Assembly (NCBI RefSeq): GCF_022179465.1
Contig: NZ_BPQV01000004.1
Span: forward strand, 366,849 to 430,848
Direction: 5' to 3'
DNA length: 64,000 nucleotides
Source of the DNA: Methylobacterium organophilum
GTDB taxonomy: Bacteria; Pseudomonadota; Alphaproteobacteria; Rhizobiales; Beijerinckiaceae
Made by a program: the position numbers and the translations under genes. The notes beneath the pieces are model-generated. The model worked only from the letters and a program-made list of their open reading frames with translations, was not told where the DNA came from and did not search any database. Shown here piece by piece: positions 47,658-57,227 of this stretch (its first letter is position 1; every line of letters starts with the position of its first letter).

Positions 47658-47859
47658 GGCGCGGACTCCGAATCTCTCTCGCGTGGCGGAAACGCCTTGC
47701 CGGGGCGAAGGGGCGCCGTCTCCGGCCTCGGCCGGACCCAAGCGAACCGTCTCACGCTGAATGGGGAAGACAACGCTATACAGGCTGTGAGGGCTGCGAC
47801 GCAATTGGTTCCGCAGCCGGGCCGACGAAGGTGTTTGCGCCCCGCAGCTCCGGGGGCGC

Positions 47860-49341
47860 TCAGCCGTGATCGGCCTCGCCGCGCTTGAGCCGGGGCATCG
47901 GCGCGTCGACGGTGAGCACCAGGCCTTGCCTCCGGTAGTCGAGACGGGCGCTGCCTTCGAGCTCGGCCGCCAGGACCCGCTCGATCAGCCGGCTGCCGAA
48001 GCCGCGGCGACTCGGGGGCGTCACCGGCGGACCGCCGATCTCCTCCCAGCGCACCAGGAGCCGTGGCTCGGCGACGCCGTCCACCTCCCAGTTCAAAATC
48101 ACCCGGCCCTCCTCGTTGGAGAGGGCGCCGTATTTCACCGCGTTGGTGGCGAGCTCGTGCAGGGCCATCACGAAAGCGAGCGCCAGCCGCGGCGGCAGCC
48201 GCACGTCCGGGCCGCCGGTCTTGAAGCGGCGACCGGAGGGCACCCGGAACGGTTGCAGGGCGCCGTCCACGATCTCGGCGAGGGTCGCCCCCTCCCAGCT
48301 CTCCCGGGTCAGGACGTCGTGTGCCGAGGCGAGGGAATGCAGGCGGGCGTCCAGGGTCTTGCGGGCCTCCTCCAGCGAGGCCGCGTTCTGCAGCGTCTGG
48401 TGGGCGATGGACTGCATCGTCGCCATCGAGTTCTTGACCCGGTGGTTCAGCTCGGCCGCGAGCAGGGCGCGATGCTCCTCGCCACGCTTGCGCTCCGTCA
48501 CGTCGAGGGAGACGCCGGCCATGCTCAGGGGCTCGCCATCCGCCCGGTAGGCGGTCTGACCCCGCATCTGCAGCCAGCGGACTTCGCCCGCGGGCGTGCG
48601 GACGCGGTACTCGATGTCGTAATCGGCCTTGCGGGCGATCGAGCGGTGCATCGCCGCCTGCATCCGCTCCCGGTCCTCGGGAACGACCGCGGCGACGAGA
48701 TCGTCGTAAGTGAAGGGATCGGTGGCGTGGCGGCCGAAGCTCTCGCGGCAGAGGTCGGAGGTGACGAGCCGCCGGTCCGCGAGGTCGAGGGTCCAGGTGC
48801 CGAAGCGCCCCGCCTCCAGGATGAAGCGCAGCCGGCCCTCGCTGCGGGTCAGCTCGCCCGTGCGCCGCTCGACCTCCTGCTCCAGGGCGTCGCGGTCGTT
48901 CTGCAGGCGCACCAGGCGGTCGCGCTCCAGGGTGACGTCGAACTGCGAGGCGAAGAAGTAGGTCAGCACCCCATCCTCGTCGAAGACCGGCGAGATCAGG
49001 AGCCGGTTCCAGAAGACCTCACCGCTCTTCTTGTGGTTGAGGAGGTCGATCTCGATCGGCACCCGCCGCTCGACCGCGTCGCGGATCCGGGCAACGTCCC
49101 GCGGGTCGGTCTCCGGTCCCTGCAGGAAGCGGCAATTGCGCCCGAGGATCTCCGCGCGCGTGTAGCCGGTCAGCTTGGTGAAGGCGTCGTTGACGAAGAC
49201 GATCGGGTTGTCGGGCCGGCTCGGATCGGTGACGAGCATCGGCATTCGCGTCGCCCGCACGGCAGCGGCGAAGGGATCGGAGCTCGAGGACTGGCGATGC
49301 AGCTCGGCTTCGATGCGGTCGGTCTCGCGGCGGTCGTTCAC
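47860..49341 (-). CDS. Blue-light LOV sensor histidine kinase (HWE family)
   Basis: This 493-residue kinase is built from an N-terminal LOV domain (about 28-138) with the photoactive Cys70 in [10 protein letters not shown], flavin-contacting [11 protein letters not shown] and Gln133 in ASQFDV; a second PAS domain (about 172-285); and an HWE-type kinase core with His300 in [17 protein letters not shown] box [12 protein letters not shown], and WEE in VRWEEIGG. Such proteins respond to blue light through a flavin-Cys bond. The start is GTG 49341 with a GGGAGG upstream. No receiver gene is adjacent. Confidence 0.92.
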   Translation of the reverse strand: MNDRRETDRIEAELHRQSSSSDPFAAAVRATRMPMLVTDPSRPDNPIVFVNDAFTKLTGYTRAEILGRNCRFLQGPETDPRDVARIRDAVERRVPIEIDLLNHKKSGEVFWNRLLISPVFDEDGVLTYFFASQFDVTLERDRLVRLQNDRDALEQEVERRTGELTRSEGRLRFILEAGRFGTWTLDLADRRLVTSDLCRESFGRHATDPFTYDDLVAAVVPEDRERMQAAMHRSIARKADYDIEYRVRTPAGEVRWLQMRGQTAYRADGEPLSMAGVSLDVTERKRGEEHRALLAAELNHRVKNSMATMQSIAHQTLQNAASLEEARKTLDARLHSLASAHDVLTRESWEGATLAEIVDGALQPFRVPSGRRFKTGGPDVRLPPRLALAFVMALHELATNAVKYGALSNEEGRVILNWEVDGVAEPRLLVRWEEIGGPPVTPPSRRGFGSRLIERVLAAELEGSARLDYRRQGLVLTVDAPMPRLKRGEADHG

Positions 49342-49580
49342 GCTTCCCGCCGCCTCCCTCGCGGCCTTCCCGGCCCTCCCGGGCCGCGAAGCGCGACATA
49401 GCCAATCCCGCCGCCCCTGCCCAGGGCGGCGAATGGCAGCGGTCCCTCCCGCCCTCTCGGGATCCGGGGCGCGCCCGGCATCGACTCGGCGTTCCGGCGA
49501 TGGCATGGCGGGTTTTCAACGCATGAGGCTGCGGAACCGCGCCCCGGGCCCCATATGCCGAAGGGTGTCACGAGGACGTC

Positions 49581-50981
49581 ATGACGGAACCATTGCTCCC
49601 CGGCGAGGCGCGGCTGCAGGCGCAGGCCGCACCGGAAGGCGAGATCGCCGCCTCGACCCGGACCCTCGTCGTCGGCCCCTATCTCAGCCGCGCGGCGCAG
49701 CGGGCCGCCGCGGACGGCACCGAGCCCACGCGCTCCGGCGAAGCGCGGCTCGACGAGGCGGTGGGGCTTGCCGCGGCCATCGACCTCGACGTGGTCCAGG
49801 CCAGCGCCGTCCAGCTGCCGCGCATCCGGCCCTCGACCTATCTCGGCAAGGGCCGCGTCGAGGAGCTCGCCGGCCTCGTCAAGGCGGAGGAGATCGGCCT
49901 CGTCGTGATGGATTGCGCCCTCTCGCCGGTCCAGCAGCGCAACCTGGAGAAGGCCTGGGGCGCCAAGGTCATCGACCGCACCGGGCTGATCCTGGAGATC
50001 TTCGGGCGCCGCGCCTCGACCCGTGAGGGTACGCTTCAGGTCGAGCACGCCCATCTCGCCTACCAGAAGTCGCGGCTCGTGCGCTCCTGGACCCACCTGG
50101 AGCGTCAGCGCGGCGGCTTCGGCTTCCTCGGCGGCCCCGGCGAGACCCAGATCGAGGCCGACCGCCGCATGATCCAGGAGCGGATGACCCGGATCGAGCG
50201 CGACCTCGACGCGGTCACCCGTACCCGCGGCCTGCACCGGCAGAGCCGGGCGCGGGTGCCCTATCCGATCGTGGCGCTGGTCGGCTACACGAACGCAGGC
50301 AAGTCGACGCTGTTCAACGCGCTCACCAAGGCGCAGGTGAAGGCGCAGGACATGCTCTTCGCCACCCTCGACCCGACGGCGCGGGCGACGAAGCTTCCGC
50401 ATGGCGAGACGGTGATCCTGTCCGACACCGTCGGCTTCATCTCCGACCTGCCGACCTCGCTGATCGCCGCCTTCCGGGCGACCCTGGAGGACGTGATCGA
50501 GGCCGACATCCTGCTCCATGTCCGCGACGTGAGCCACGTCGATTCGGAGGCCCAGGCCGAGGACGTGGAGGGCGTGCTGCGCGAACTCGGCATCGCCGCC
50601 AATGCCGACCGGATCATCGAGGTCTGGAACAAGGCCGACCTGCTCGACGCGCAGGAGCGCACCCGGCTCCTCAATCTCACCGGCCAGGCCCGGGACGGCC
50701 AGCCCGGCCCGGTCCTCGTCTCGGCGCTGACGGGGGAAGGGCTCGACGCGCTCTCCGCCCGGATCGAGGGGCGGATCGCGCAGGCGCGCTCGACCTTCGC
50801 CCTCACCTTGCCGCCGGAGGATGGGGCGGCGCTCAACTGGCTCTACGAGAACGCCGAGGTGCTCGACCGGCGGGCGGAGGAGAGCGGGCGGATCCACCTC
50901 GCCATCCGCATCGCCCCGGAGAAGGAGCCCCGCTTCCTCAACCGCTTCGAGGCGGCCCGGCGCATCGGCGGCCGGGCCTGA
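49581..50981 (+). CDS. hflX: GTPase HflX
   Basis: HflX is a ribosome-associated GTPase involved in splitting stalled or heat-damaged ribosomes. The 466-residue protein has the N-terminal HflX domain ([14 protein letters not shown], then [15 protein letters not shown]), the linker motif [13 protein letters not shown], and a C-terminal G domain with P-loop [15 protein letters not shown] and [10 protein letters not shown]. In many alphaproteobacteria hfq lies just upstream; here the upstream gene is the LOV kinase on the other strand, so hfq is elsewhere. ATG 49581 fits. Confidence 0.95.
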   Translation: MTEPLLPGEARLQAQAAPEGEIAASTRTLVVGPYLSRAAQRAAADGTEPTRSGEARLDEAVGLAAAIDLDVVQASAVQLPRIRPSTYLGKGRVEELAGLVKAEEIGLVVMDCALSPVQQRNLEKAWGAKVIDRTGLILEIFGRRASTREGTLQVEHAHLAYQKSRLVRSWTHLERQRGGFGFLGGPGETQIEADRRMIQERMTRIERDLDAVTRTRGLHRQSRARVPYPIVALVGYTNAGKSTLFNALTKAQVKAQDMLFATLDPTARATKLPHGETVILSDTVGFISDLPTSLIAAFRATLEDVIEADILLHVRDVSHVDSEAQAEDVEGVLRELGIAANADRIIEVWNKADLLDAQERTRLLNLTGQARDGQPGPVLVSALTGEGLDALSARIEGRIAQARSTFALTLPPEDGAALNWLYENAEVLDRRAEESGRIHLAIRIAPEKEPRFLNRFEAARRIGGRA

Positions 50982-50998
50982 TCCGAAGGGGCGTCCGG

Positions 50999-51017
50999 GG
51001 CCGCGTCAGGCGCGGCC
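50999..51017. terminator. Hairpin between hflX and convergent MaoC gene
   Basis: GGCCGCG (50999-51005), loop TCAGG, CGCGGCC (51011-51017). The loop contains the stop codon of the convergent MaoC gene. No T run. It may end transcripts from either side. Confidence 0.4.
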
Positions 51018-51479
51018 GCCGCCCATGCGCATGGCGAGCGGGTCGGCCTCTTCCTTCTTGGGCACCTTCACCAGGGCCTCGCCGTCGAGCACGACCTCGT
51101 CGCCCACCGAGCAGGTGCAGGTGAGGCGGGCGCGGCGGCGCTCGGGGATCAGCTCGGCGACCTCGACCTTCACCTCGACGGTGTCGCCGATGCGCACGGG
51201 CGCGCGGAAGTTCAGGGTCTGCGAGATGTAGACGGCGCCCGGGCCGGGCAGGCGGGTGCCGAGCACCGCCGAGATCAGGCCCGCCGTGTAGAGGCCGTGG
51301 GCGATGCGGGTGCCGAAGGGGGTGCGGGCCGCGAAATGCTCGGAGAGGTGGATCGGGTTGCGGTCGCCGGTGATCTCGGCGAAGCCCACCACGTCGGAGG
51401 AGGAGATCTCCTTCTTCAGGATCTCCGTCAGCCCGACTTCCAGATCCTCGAAATACAGAACGCGCAGCTCGGGCAGCAT
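51006..51479 (-). CDS. MaoC-like enoyl-CoA hydratase (PhaJ-type)
   Basis: This 157-residue single hot-dog protein has the hydratase signature AEITGDRNPIHLSEHFAA with the catalytic Asp and His, then FGTRIAHGLYTAGLISAV. It resembles (R)-specific enoyl-CoA hydratases such as PhaJ, which supply polyhydroxybutyrate monomers, but the precise substrate is unknown. GGGGAGG lies 6 bases before ATG 51479. It converges with hflX. A C-terminal Lys/Glu-rich tail (VKVPKKEEAD) follows the fold. Confidence 0.88.
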   Translation of the reverse strand: MLPELRVLYFEDLEVGLTEILKKEISSSDVVGFAEITGDRNPIHLSEHFAARTPFGTRIAHGLYTAGLISAVLGTRLPGPGAVYISQTLNFRAPVRIGDTVEVKVEVAELIPERRRARLTCTCSVGDEVVLDGEALVKVPKKEEADPLAMRMGGGRA

Positions 51480-51724
51480 CTCTCGCCTCCCCCTCGATTC
51501 TTCTCGCTCGCGGCCGCACGGGGGCGCGCGGCGAAGCTTTCGCCTTGCACAGGCGCGCGCGCAAATCCAGCCCGTGTGTCCGCGTATACGATATACAGGG
51601 CGCCCGATGCGGACCGGGTGCGGGCGAGGGGCCGGATCCCGCCTTCGCCGCGCCGATCCCCGACCTCGACAGCACGCGCGGCACACGCCATCAGCATCCG
51701 GCCCGCCCTCCGGAGATCGTGCCC

Positions 51725-52333
51725 GTGTCCAGACGCCCGATTCCGCCGAGCCTGCGCCCGGTCGTCGCCCGGGTGGCCGGCCTGAACCTCGCCGCCTTCT
51801 GCGTCGAGATCGGGGTCGCGCTCGCCATCGGCTCGATCGCGCTCTTGGCCGACAGCCTCGACTTCCTGGAGGACGCGGCGATCAACCTGCTGATCTTCGC
51901 GGGCCTGGGCTGGAGCGCACGCAACCGGGCGCGCCTCGGCACGGCGCTGGCCGGGGTGCTGCTGGTGCCGGGTCTCGCCACGGCCTGGGCCGCCTGGGAA
52001 AAGTTCTCGGATTTCACCGCCCCGGCCGCGGTGCCGCTCACCCTGACCGGCCTCGGGGCGCTCGCGGTCAACCTCACCTGCGCCCTGATGCTCGCCCGCC
52101 ACCGGGAGGGCGCCGGCAGCCTGACCCGCGCCGCCTGGCTCTCCGCCCGCAACGACGTCGCAGCCAATCTCGGCATCGTCGCCGCCGGGCTGATCACCGC
52201 CGCGACCCTGTCGCCCTGGCCCGACCTCGTGGCAGGCCTCGGCATCGCCCTCCTCAACGCCGATTCCGCCGCCGACATCCTCAAGGCCGCCCGGGCCGAA
52301 CGGCGGGCCGCGGCGGACGACCTGCGCGCCTGA
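51725..52333 (+). CDS. Cation-efflux-like membrane protein
   Basis: This 202-residue protein resembles the membrane part of cation diffusion facilitators: LNLAAFCVEIGVALAIG, then SIALLADSLDFLEDAAINL with the metal-ligand Asp pair, and later SARNDVAANLGIVAAG and PDLVAGLGIALL. It has about six hydrophobic segments and no cytoplasmic C-terminal domain, so it belongs to the short type. The start GTG 51725 is preferred (GGAG upstream); GTG 51719 is an alternative. It lies 19 bases before the phosphoesterase gene, so co-transcription is likely. The transported ion is unknown. Confidence 0.8.
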   Translation: MSRRPIPPSLRPVVARVAGLNLAAFCVEIGVALAIGSIALLADSLDFLEDAAINLLIFAGLGWSARNRARLGTALAGVLLVPGLATAWAAWEKFSDFTAPAAVPLTLTGLGALAVNLTCALMLARHREGAGSLTRAAWLSARNDVAANLGIVAAGLITAATLSPWPDLVAGLGIALLNADSAADILKAARAERRAAADDLRA

Positions 52334-52352
52334 CGACGAGAGACCCGATTCC

Positions 52353-53204
52353 GTGCTTCGCCTCTTCCCCCTCTCCGACCTGCATCTGGAACGCCGCCGG
52401 CTCGACCTGATCCCGCGCCCCGACGCGGCGGCCTTCGACATGCTGGTCTGCGCCGGCGACCTCTGGGAGGGGCATCCGGAACAGGGGCTCGCGGCGGTGC
52501 TCGACCTCGCCGCGGGCCGGCCGGTGGTGCTGGTGCCGGGCAACCACGAGCGCTACGCGCCGACCGGCGATCCCCGCACCGCCCCCGAACTGATGGCGGC
52601 CCTCGAGGCGGAGGTCGCCCGGCTGAGGGGGGAGGGCGCGGCCCTGCACCTGCTCCAGTCGGGCGCGCGGGTGGAGATCGCGGGGGTGCGCTTCCTCGGC
52701 GCGACCCTGTGGAGCGACTGGTCGCTCGCCGGCCGCTGGCTCACCGAGGCCACGCCGGACCGCCCGGCCGACCCGGTCGCCTTTGCGGCGGCGCGGATGA
52801 CCGATCCGGTCACCGGCTCGCGGGAATACCGGGGCTCGATCCGCAACGGGGACGGCACGCCCTGGTCGCCGCAGGATGCGATGCGGGCGCACGAGGCCGA
52901 CAAGGCGGCGCTGCTCGCCGCATTGGACGCGCCCTTCGCCGGCCCCACCGTGGTCGTCACCCATCATCCCGCGAGCCCCCTGGCGGCGGACGCGTTCCGG
53001 GACGCGCCCGGAGTGCCCTGGTGGGTGCCGGCCTTCTACGCCACGACGCTCCTCGACGATCTCCCCGACGCGAAGCGGCCCGACCTCTGGATCTCCGGCC
53101 ATTTCCATGCCGGCCACGACCTCGCCATCGGCCGCTGCCGCTGGGTCGCCAACCCGGTCGAGGGAAAGACCTTCTCCGCCGAGCGGATCCTCACCCTCGG
53201 CTGA
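52353..53204 (+). CDS. Metallophosphoesterase
   Basis: This 283-residue protein has the calcineurin-like phosphoesterase motifs in order: SDLHLE (residues 8-13), CAGDLWEG, VPGNHERY, VVTHHPAS and ISGHFHAGHD, which form the two-metal site. The start is GTG 52353, 19 bases after the cation-efflux-like gene. The substrate is unknown; family members act on nucleotides, proteins or phospholipids. It converges with the acyltransferase gene with a 24-base gap. Confidence 0.9.
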   Translation: MLRLFPLSDLHLERRRLDLIPRPDAAAFDMLVCAGDLWEGHPEQGLAAVLDLAAGRPVVLVPGNHERYAPTGDPRTAPELMAALEAEVARLRGEGAALHLLQSGARVEIAGVRFLGATLWSDWSLAGRWLTEATPDRPADPVAFAAARMTDPVTGSREYRGSIRNGDGTPWSPQDAMRAHEADKAALLAALDAPFAGPTVVVTHHPASPLAADAFRDAPGVPWWVPAFYATTLLDDLPDAKRPDLWISGHFHAGHDLAIGRCRWVANPVEGKTFSAERILTLG

Positions 53205-53228
53205 GCCCGGCCAGGGTCCCGACCGCGA

Positions 53229-54338
53229 TCAGGAGCGCCCGGCCTGCGCGACCGGGGCGAGGGCGGCCGAGGGTCCGCGGGCCCGGAAGACGGCATAGGC
53301 CCGGCGGATCGCCCGCTGCGCCGGCCGCTCCACGCCGAAGCAGACCGCGGCGGCGAGCGCCGTGGCGAGGGCGAAGGCGGCCAGGATCGCGAGGTTCGGA
53401 TCGAGCCCGCGGGCGACCAGGGCGCCGATCAGCGCGTAGCCGATCACCTGATGCAGCAGGTAGAGGGCGTAGGAGATCGTCCCGAAGAACACGAGCACGC
53501 GCCAGCGCAGCACGCGGAGGAGGCCCTCCGCGGCGAGCAGGACGAGGCCGAGATAGAGCACGCTCTTGACCGCGTTCATCGGCTGGAAGCCGCTCAGCGG
53601 CCAGAGATAGACGCTGCCGGAAGCCGCCGCGGCGGCGAGGGTGATCCAGACGAAGGGCGTGCGCTCGCCGCGGTGGATCTTGTAGCCCATCACCCCGAGG
53701 GCGAAGAGATGGGCGAAGGTGGCGTTGAGCAGGATGCCGCCGCAGCCCGCCGCCGTGCGGCAGGCATAGATGTTCTCGTCCATCACGAAGACGTTGTAGA
53801 GCGCGGTGACGACCATCCAGGCGAAGACCACGCCGGTGAGCGCGCGCGGCCCCAGGGTGAAATAGGCCGTGGCCAGGAAGGCGTAGAACAGGAGCTCCCG
53901 CGTCAGCGTCCAGTAGGACGGGTCGACGAAGGGCAGGTCGGTGAGCCCGTTCAGCATGGTCAGCGTCGCGGCGAAGCCGGGGACCGTCAGGTGGAACGGG
54001 TTGAAGCCCGTGACCAGGATCGCGCCCGTGGTGATCAGGGCGCAGGTCCAGAAGGTCGGGTAGAGGCGGGCGAAGCGGCCTACGGCGAAGTCGAGCCCGT
54101 TCCGCGAGCGCTCCAGGGTCATCGCGATCACGAAGCCGCTGATCACGAAGAACAGGGCGATGCCGAGATGGCCCGAGGACAGGCGGAACAGCGGCGGATG
54201 GCCGTGCCAGCCGACCTCGTTGTCGAAGCCGGCGGTGTAGTGGAGCACGAGCACCAGGAGCGCGGCCACGCCGCGCAGGGCGTCGAGCTCCAGGAGCCGG
54301 CCCGTCTGCCCGCCCGTCTCCGCACCGCCCGACGCCAT
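53229..54338 (-). CDS. Acyltransferase-3 family membrane protein (OafA/YrhL-like)
   Basis: This 369-residue protein has about ten membrane segments and the acyltransferase-3 signature: LLELDALRGVAALLVLVLHY at the N-terminus with the essential Arg and His, then ALFFVISGFVIAMT and the following RFARLYPTFW. Such enzymes acetylate or acylate surface polysaccharides or lipids. No other polysaccharide gene is nearby, so the target is unknown. It converges with the phosphoesterase. Confidence 0.92.
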   Translation of the reverse strand: MASGGAETGGQTGRLLELDALRGVAALLVLVLHYTAGFDNEVGWHGHPPLFRLSSGHLGIALFFVISGFVIAMTLERSRNGLDFAVGRFARLYPTFWTCALITTGAILVTGFNPFHLTVPGFAATLTMLNGLTDLPFVDPSYWTLTRELLFYAFLATAYFTLGPRALTGVVFAWMVVTALYNVFVMDENIYACRTAAGCGGILLNATFAHLFALGVMGYKIHRGERTPFVWITLAAAAASGSVYLWPLSGFQPMNAVKSVLYLGLVLLAAEGLLRVLRWRVLVFFGTISYALYLLHQVIGYALIGALVARGLDPNLAILAAFALATALAAAVCFGVERPAQRAIRRAYAVFRARGPSAALAPVAQAGRS

Positions 54339-54608
54339 GTCCGCCCCCGATCGTGCCCCTGACCGAAGGTGGCGCCCGCCTAGAACCGGGCGGCTCGTCT
54401 ACGTCATCTACGCAGATCTTGCGCACATCTTCGCCAAGACTTGACTAGCACGCGGGCGACCGCGACCGCGAACGGAAGCTTGCGGGATCGTTAACCGGAC
54501 CCTTGTCGACCTGCCCGATCGCGGGACGAATCCACGGCCGGAAACCCCGGCGGGGCCCCGCGCGTAGAAGCCTCCATCGGAGTCACAGGCCGGGAGCCCG
54601 GAACCCCC

Positions 54609-54830
54609 ATGAACGCCTTCATCGCCGTGGTCCTCGTCTGCGCCAACGGCATCCCACAGGGGGAATGCACCGACGACCGGGCGAGCGAGGTCCGCAAGGT
54701 GCGGGTCGCCAACGAGCTCGGCTGCACCAGCGGCTGGCAGGAGATCATTGCCCGCACCGACCTGCGCGACGAGGTCGGCAAGACGAGCTACCTCAAAACC
54801 GAGTGCCGGCGGGTGAAGGAGCCGCAGTGA
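54609..54830 (+). CDS. Small Cys-containing protein, unknown
   Basis: This 73-residue protein has a short hydrophobic start (MNAFIAVVLVCANG) that may be an uncleaved anchor or a short signal, and four Cys residues (positions 11, 20, 39 and 66). The segment ELGCTSGWQEIIARTDL is followed by a basic tail. I do not recognise it. It has its own upstream region after the divergent acyltransferase and is followed by the converging pterin dehydratase gene. Confidence 0.55.
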   Translation: MNAFIAVVLVCANGIPQGECTDDRASEVRKVRVANELGCTSGWQEIIARTDLRDEVGKTSYLKTECRRVKEPQ

Positions 54831-54904
54831 GCGCCCTGGAGCGCTCTCCGCCGACCGGACACCGGCTCGGCGTGAGCGCACACGTCACGGCAAAGGCTTC
54901 AGGC

Positions 54905-55282
54905 TCACTTCTCGTACTTGATATAGGCGAAGCGCGGATCGTCCGGCGTTCCCTGCAGAGGACCGTCCTCCCGGCCCGGCTGCCACATCACCACCTCCTC
55001 GATCTTCTTGGCCAGGGCGAAATCCGATTCGGTGATGCCCTTGGCGGCGTGGTTGACGAGCCGGACCTCGACCCAGGCATAGGAGGCGGTGATGTCGGGA
55101 TGGTGGAAGGCTGCCTCGGCGAGGTGGCCCACCGTGTTGATGATCATCAGCGTGCCCTTCCAGCCCGCCGTCTTGTAGGTGCGGCGGATCCAGCCGTCCT
55201 CCAGCCGCCAGGTCGGCAGTTCGCTCTTCAGCCGCGCCTCCACGGTCGCGTCGTCGATGACGGTCTTGCGTGCCTCGCTCAT
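54905..55282 (-). CDS. phhB: Pterin-4a-carbinolamine dehydratase
   Basis: This 125-residue protein has the pterin dehydratase motif with the active-site residues in FHHPDITASYAWVEVRLVNHAAKGITESD (two His, Asp) preceded by WRLEDGWIRRTYKTAGW. The enzyme recycles tetrahydrobiopterin; bacterial forms may have other pterin roles. No phenylalanine hydroxylase gene is adjacent. ATG 55282 fits the family length. It is divergent from the ABC importer unit upstream of xoxF. Confidence 0.9.
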   Translation of the reverse strand: MSEARKTVIDDATVEARLKSELPTWRLEDGWIRRTYKTAGWKGTLMIINTVGHLAEAAFHHPDITASYAWVEVRLVNHAAKGITESDFALAKKIEEVVMWQPGREDGPLQGTPDDPRFAYIKYEK

Positions 55283-55480
55283 CGCATCCTCCTTCAGGTC
55301 CCGTTTCGAGGGCGAGCTAACGCGGGCGGACTGGCCCGCAAGGCCGCCGTGCCGCAGGGGAGGGCAGCTTGCCCCGGTGGACGCCGGGGAACCGCGTCTT
55401 ATAAGAAGCTCTTGAAGGGTGGTGCCGGTTCGCGCGAGCGAGGACAAGGCCGCCGACAAGGCACAGGGGAGGTTCCGGCC

Positions 55481-56467
55481 ATGCTGTCACGGCGCGGTCT
55501 CATCGCGACGGCGGCGTTGCTGTCCCTGCCGGGCCTGCGCCCCGCCCGCGCGGCCTCCGACACGATCCGGCTCGGGGTCCTGCCCTTCGGCACGGCCTCC
55601 TGGGAAGCGGCCGTGATCAAGGCGCGCAAGCTCGACGAGGCCAACGGCTTCACCCTCGAGATCGTCAAGCTCGCCGGGAACGACGCCGCCCGCATCGCCT
55701 TCCAGGGCAAGCAGCTCGACACCATCGTCGGCGACCTGATCTGGGCCGCGCGCCTGCGGAGCGAGGGGAGGGGGGTGCGCTTCGTGCCCTATTCCACCAC
55801 CGAGGGCGCGCTGATGGTGCCCGCCGACAGCCCGATCAAGTCCCTCAAGGATCTCGCGGGCCGGAAGCTCGGCGTGGCCGGGGGCGCCCTCGACAAGAAC
55901 TGGATCCTCCTGAAGGCCCAGGGCAAGGAGACCGGCGACATCGACATCGAGACCGCCGCGCAGCTCGCCTTCGGCGCGCCCCCGCTCCTCACCCAGAAGC
56001 TCGAGACCGGCGAGCTCGATGCCGCCCTGCTCTACTGGCAATATTGCGCCCGCCTCGAGGCCAAGGGCTTCCGCCGCCTCGTCAGCGCCGACGACATCAT
56101 GCGCGCCTTCGGGGCGCAGGGGCCGGTGGCGCTGATCGGCTACCTGTTCGAGCAGCAGGCGGTGGCCGAGCGCCGGGAGGCGGTGCAGGGCTTCGCCCGG
56201 GCCTCCATGGCCGCCAAGGAGCTGCTCGCCAACGAGCCGGAGGCCTGGGAGATCGTGCGCCCGCTGATGGCCGCCGAGGACACGGCGACCTTCGCGTCCC
56301 TGAAGCGCAATTTCCTCGACGGCATCCCGCGCCGGCCGGTTCCCGCCGAGCGGGCCGACGGCGAGCGCATCTTCGCGACGCTGGCGCGCCTCGGAGGCGA
56401 TGCCCTCACGGGCGGCGCCAAGTCCTTGCCGGACCATCTCTACCTCGACGCCTCCGGCAACGGCTGA
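55481..56467 (+). CDS. TauT/SsuA-type ABC substrate-binding protein
   Basis: This 328-residue periplasmic protein has a signal peptide (LSRRGLIATAALLSLPG, Ala-type cleavage near residue 25) and an NMT1/TauA-like binding domain: IRLGVLPFGTASWEAAVI, LDTIVGDLIWAARLRSEG, GALMVPADSPIKSLKDLAGRKLG, and LDAALLYWQYCARLEAKGF. The ligand cannot be told from sequence. The permease and ATPase genes follow on the same strand, making a complete importer, and xoxF is 666 bases beyond the ATPase. The link to methanol oxidation is positional only. Confidence 0.9.
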   Translation: MLSRRGLIATAALLSLPGLRPARAASDTIRLGVLPFGTASWEAAVIKARKLDEANGFTLEIVKLAGNDAARIAFQGKQLDTIVGDLIWAARLRSEGRGVRFVPYSTTEGALMVPADSPIKSLKDLAGRKLGVAGGALDKNWILLKAQGKETGDIDIETAAQLAFGAPPLLTQKLETGELDAALLYWQYCARLEAKGFRRLVSADDIMRAFGAQGPVALIGYLFEQQAVAERREAVQGFARASMAAKELLANEPEAWEIVRPLMAAEDTATFASLKRNFLDGIPRRPVPAERADGERIFATLARLGGDALTGGAKSLPDHLYLDASGNG

Positions 56468-56492
56468 ATCCGGCCGAGCCGCCCCGCACCGG

Positions 56493-57227
56493 ATGGCCCT
56501 CCTCGCTCGCCTTGCTTCTCTCGCGGTGCTGCTCGCCCTCTGGCAGGGCGCGGCCGTCTATGCGCAGGTGCGCACCCTGCCCTCGCCGGAGGCGGTGGCC
56601 GCCTTCGTGCTGCGCGAGGCCGAGACGGGCCAGCTTTTCTTCAATGTCGGGGTCACCCTCGCCCGGGTCGGCGTCTCCTTCGTCATCGCCATGAGCCTCG
56701 GCGTGCTGCTCGGCATCGCACTCGGGCGCTCGCGGGCCGCCGACCGGCTGCTCGACACGCCGCTCCTCGTGGTCCTGAACACCCCGGCCCTCGTCATCAC
56801 CGTGCTCGCCTATGTCTGGCTCGGGCTGACCGAGACCGCGGCCATCGTGGCGGTGGCGCTCAACAAGCTGCCGAACGTGGCGGTGATCATGCGCGAGGGC
56901 GCCCGGGGCCTCGATCCGGGCCTCGAGGAGATGGCCCGGACCTACCGCTTCGACCGGCGCACCTGGATTGCCCATGTGCTGGTCCCGCAGCTCCAGCCCT
57001 TCGCGGTCGCGGCGGCGCGCTCCGGCATCTCGCTCGCCTGGAAGATCGTGCTGGTGGTCGAACTGCTCGGACGCCCGAACGGGGTCGGCTTCGCCATCAA
57101 CTATTACTTCCAGCTCTTCGATGTGACCGCGGTCATCGGCTACAGCCTCGTCTTCATGACGGTGATGCTCGCCATCGACACCCTGATCCTCCAGCCCCTC
57201 GATGCCCATGTCCGCCGCTGGCGCTGA
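56493..57227 (+). CDS. TauC/SsuC-type ABC permease
   Basis: This 244-residue permease has about six membrane segments and the coupling loop EMARTYRFDRRTWIAHVLVPQL near residue 155, preceded by AIVAVALNKLPNVAVIMREG. It is typical of taurine/nitrate/sulfonate-type importers. The start ATG 56493 fits the family N-terminus. It lies 25 bases after the binding-protein gene, and its 3' end overlaps the ATPase gene by 26 bases. Confidence 0.9.
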   Translation: MALLARLASLAVLLALWQGAAVYAQVRTLPSPEAVAAFVLREAETGQLFFNVGVTLARVGVSFVIAMSLGVLLGIALGRSRAADRLLDTPLLVVLNTPALVITVLAYVWLGLTETAAIVAVALNKLPNVAVIMREGARGLDPGLEEMARTYRFDRRTWIAHVLVPQLQPFAVAAARSGISLAWKIVLVVELLGRPNGVGFAINYYFQLFDVTAVIGYSLVFMTVMLAIDTLILQPLDAHVRRWR

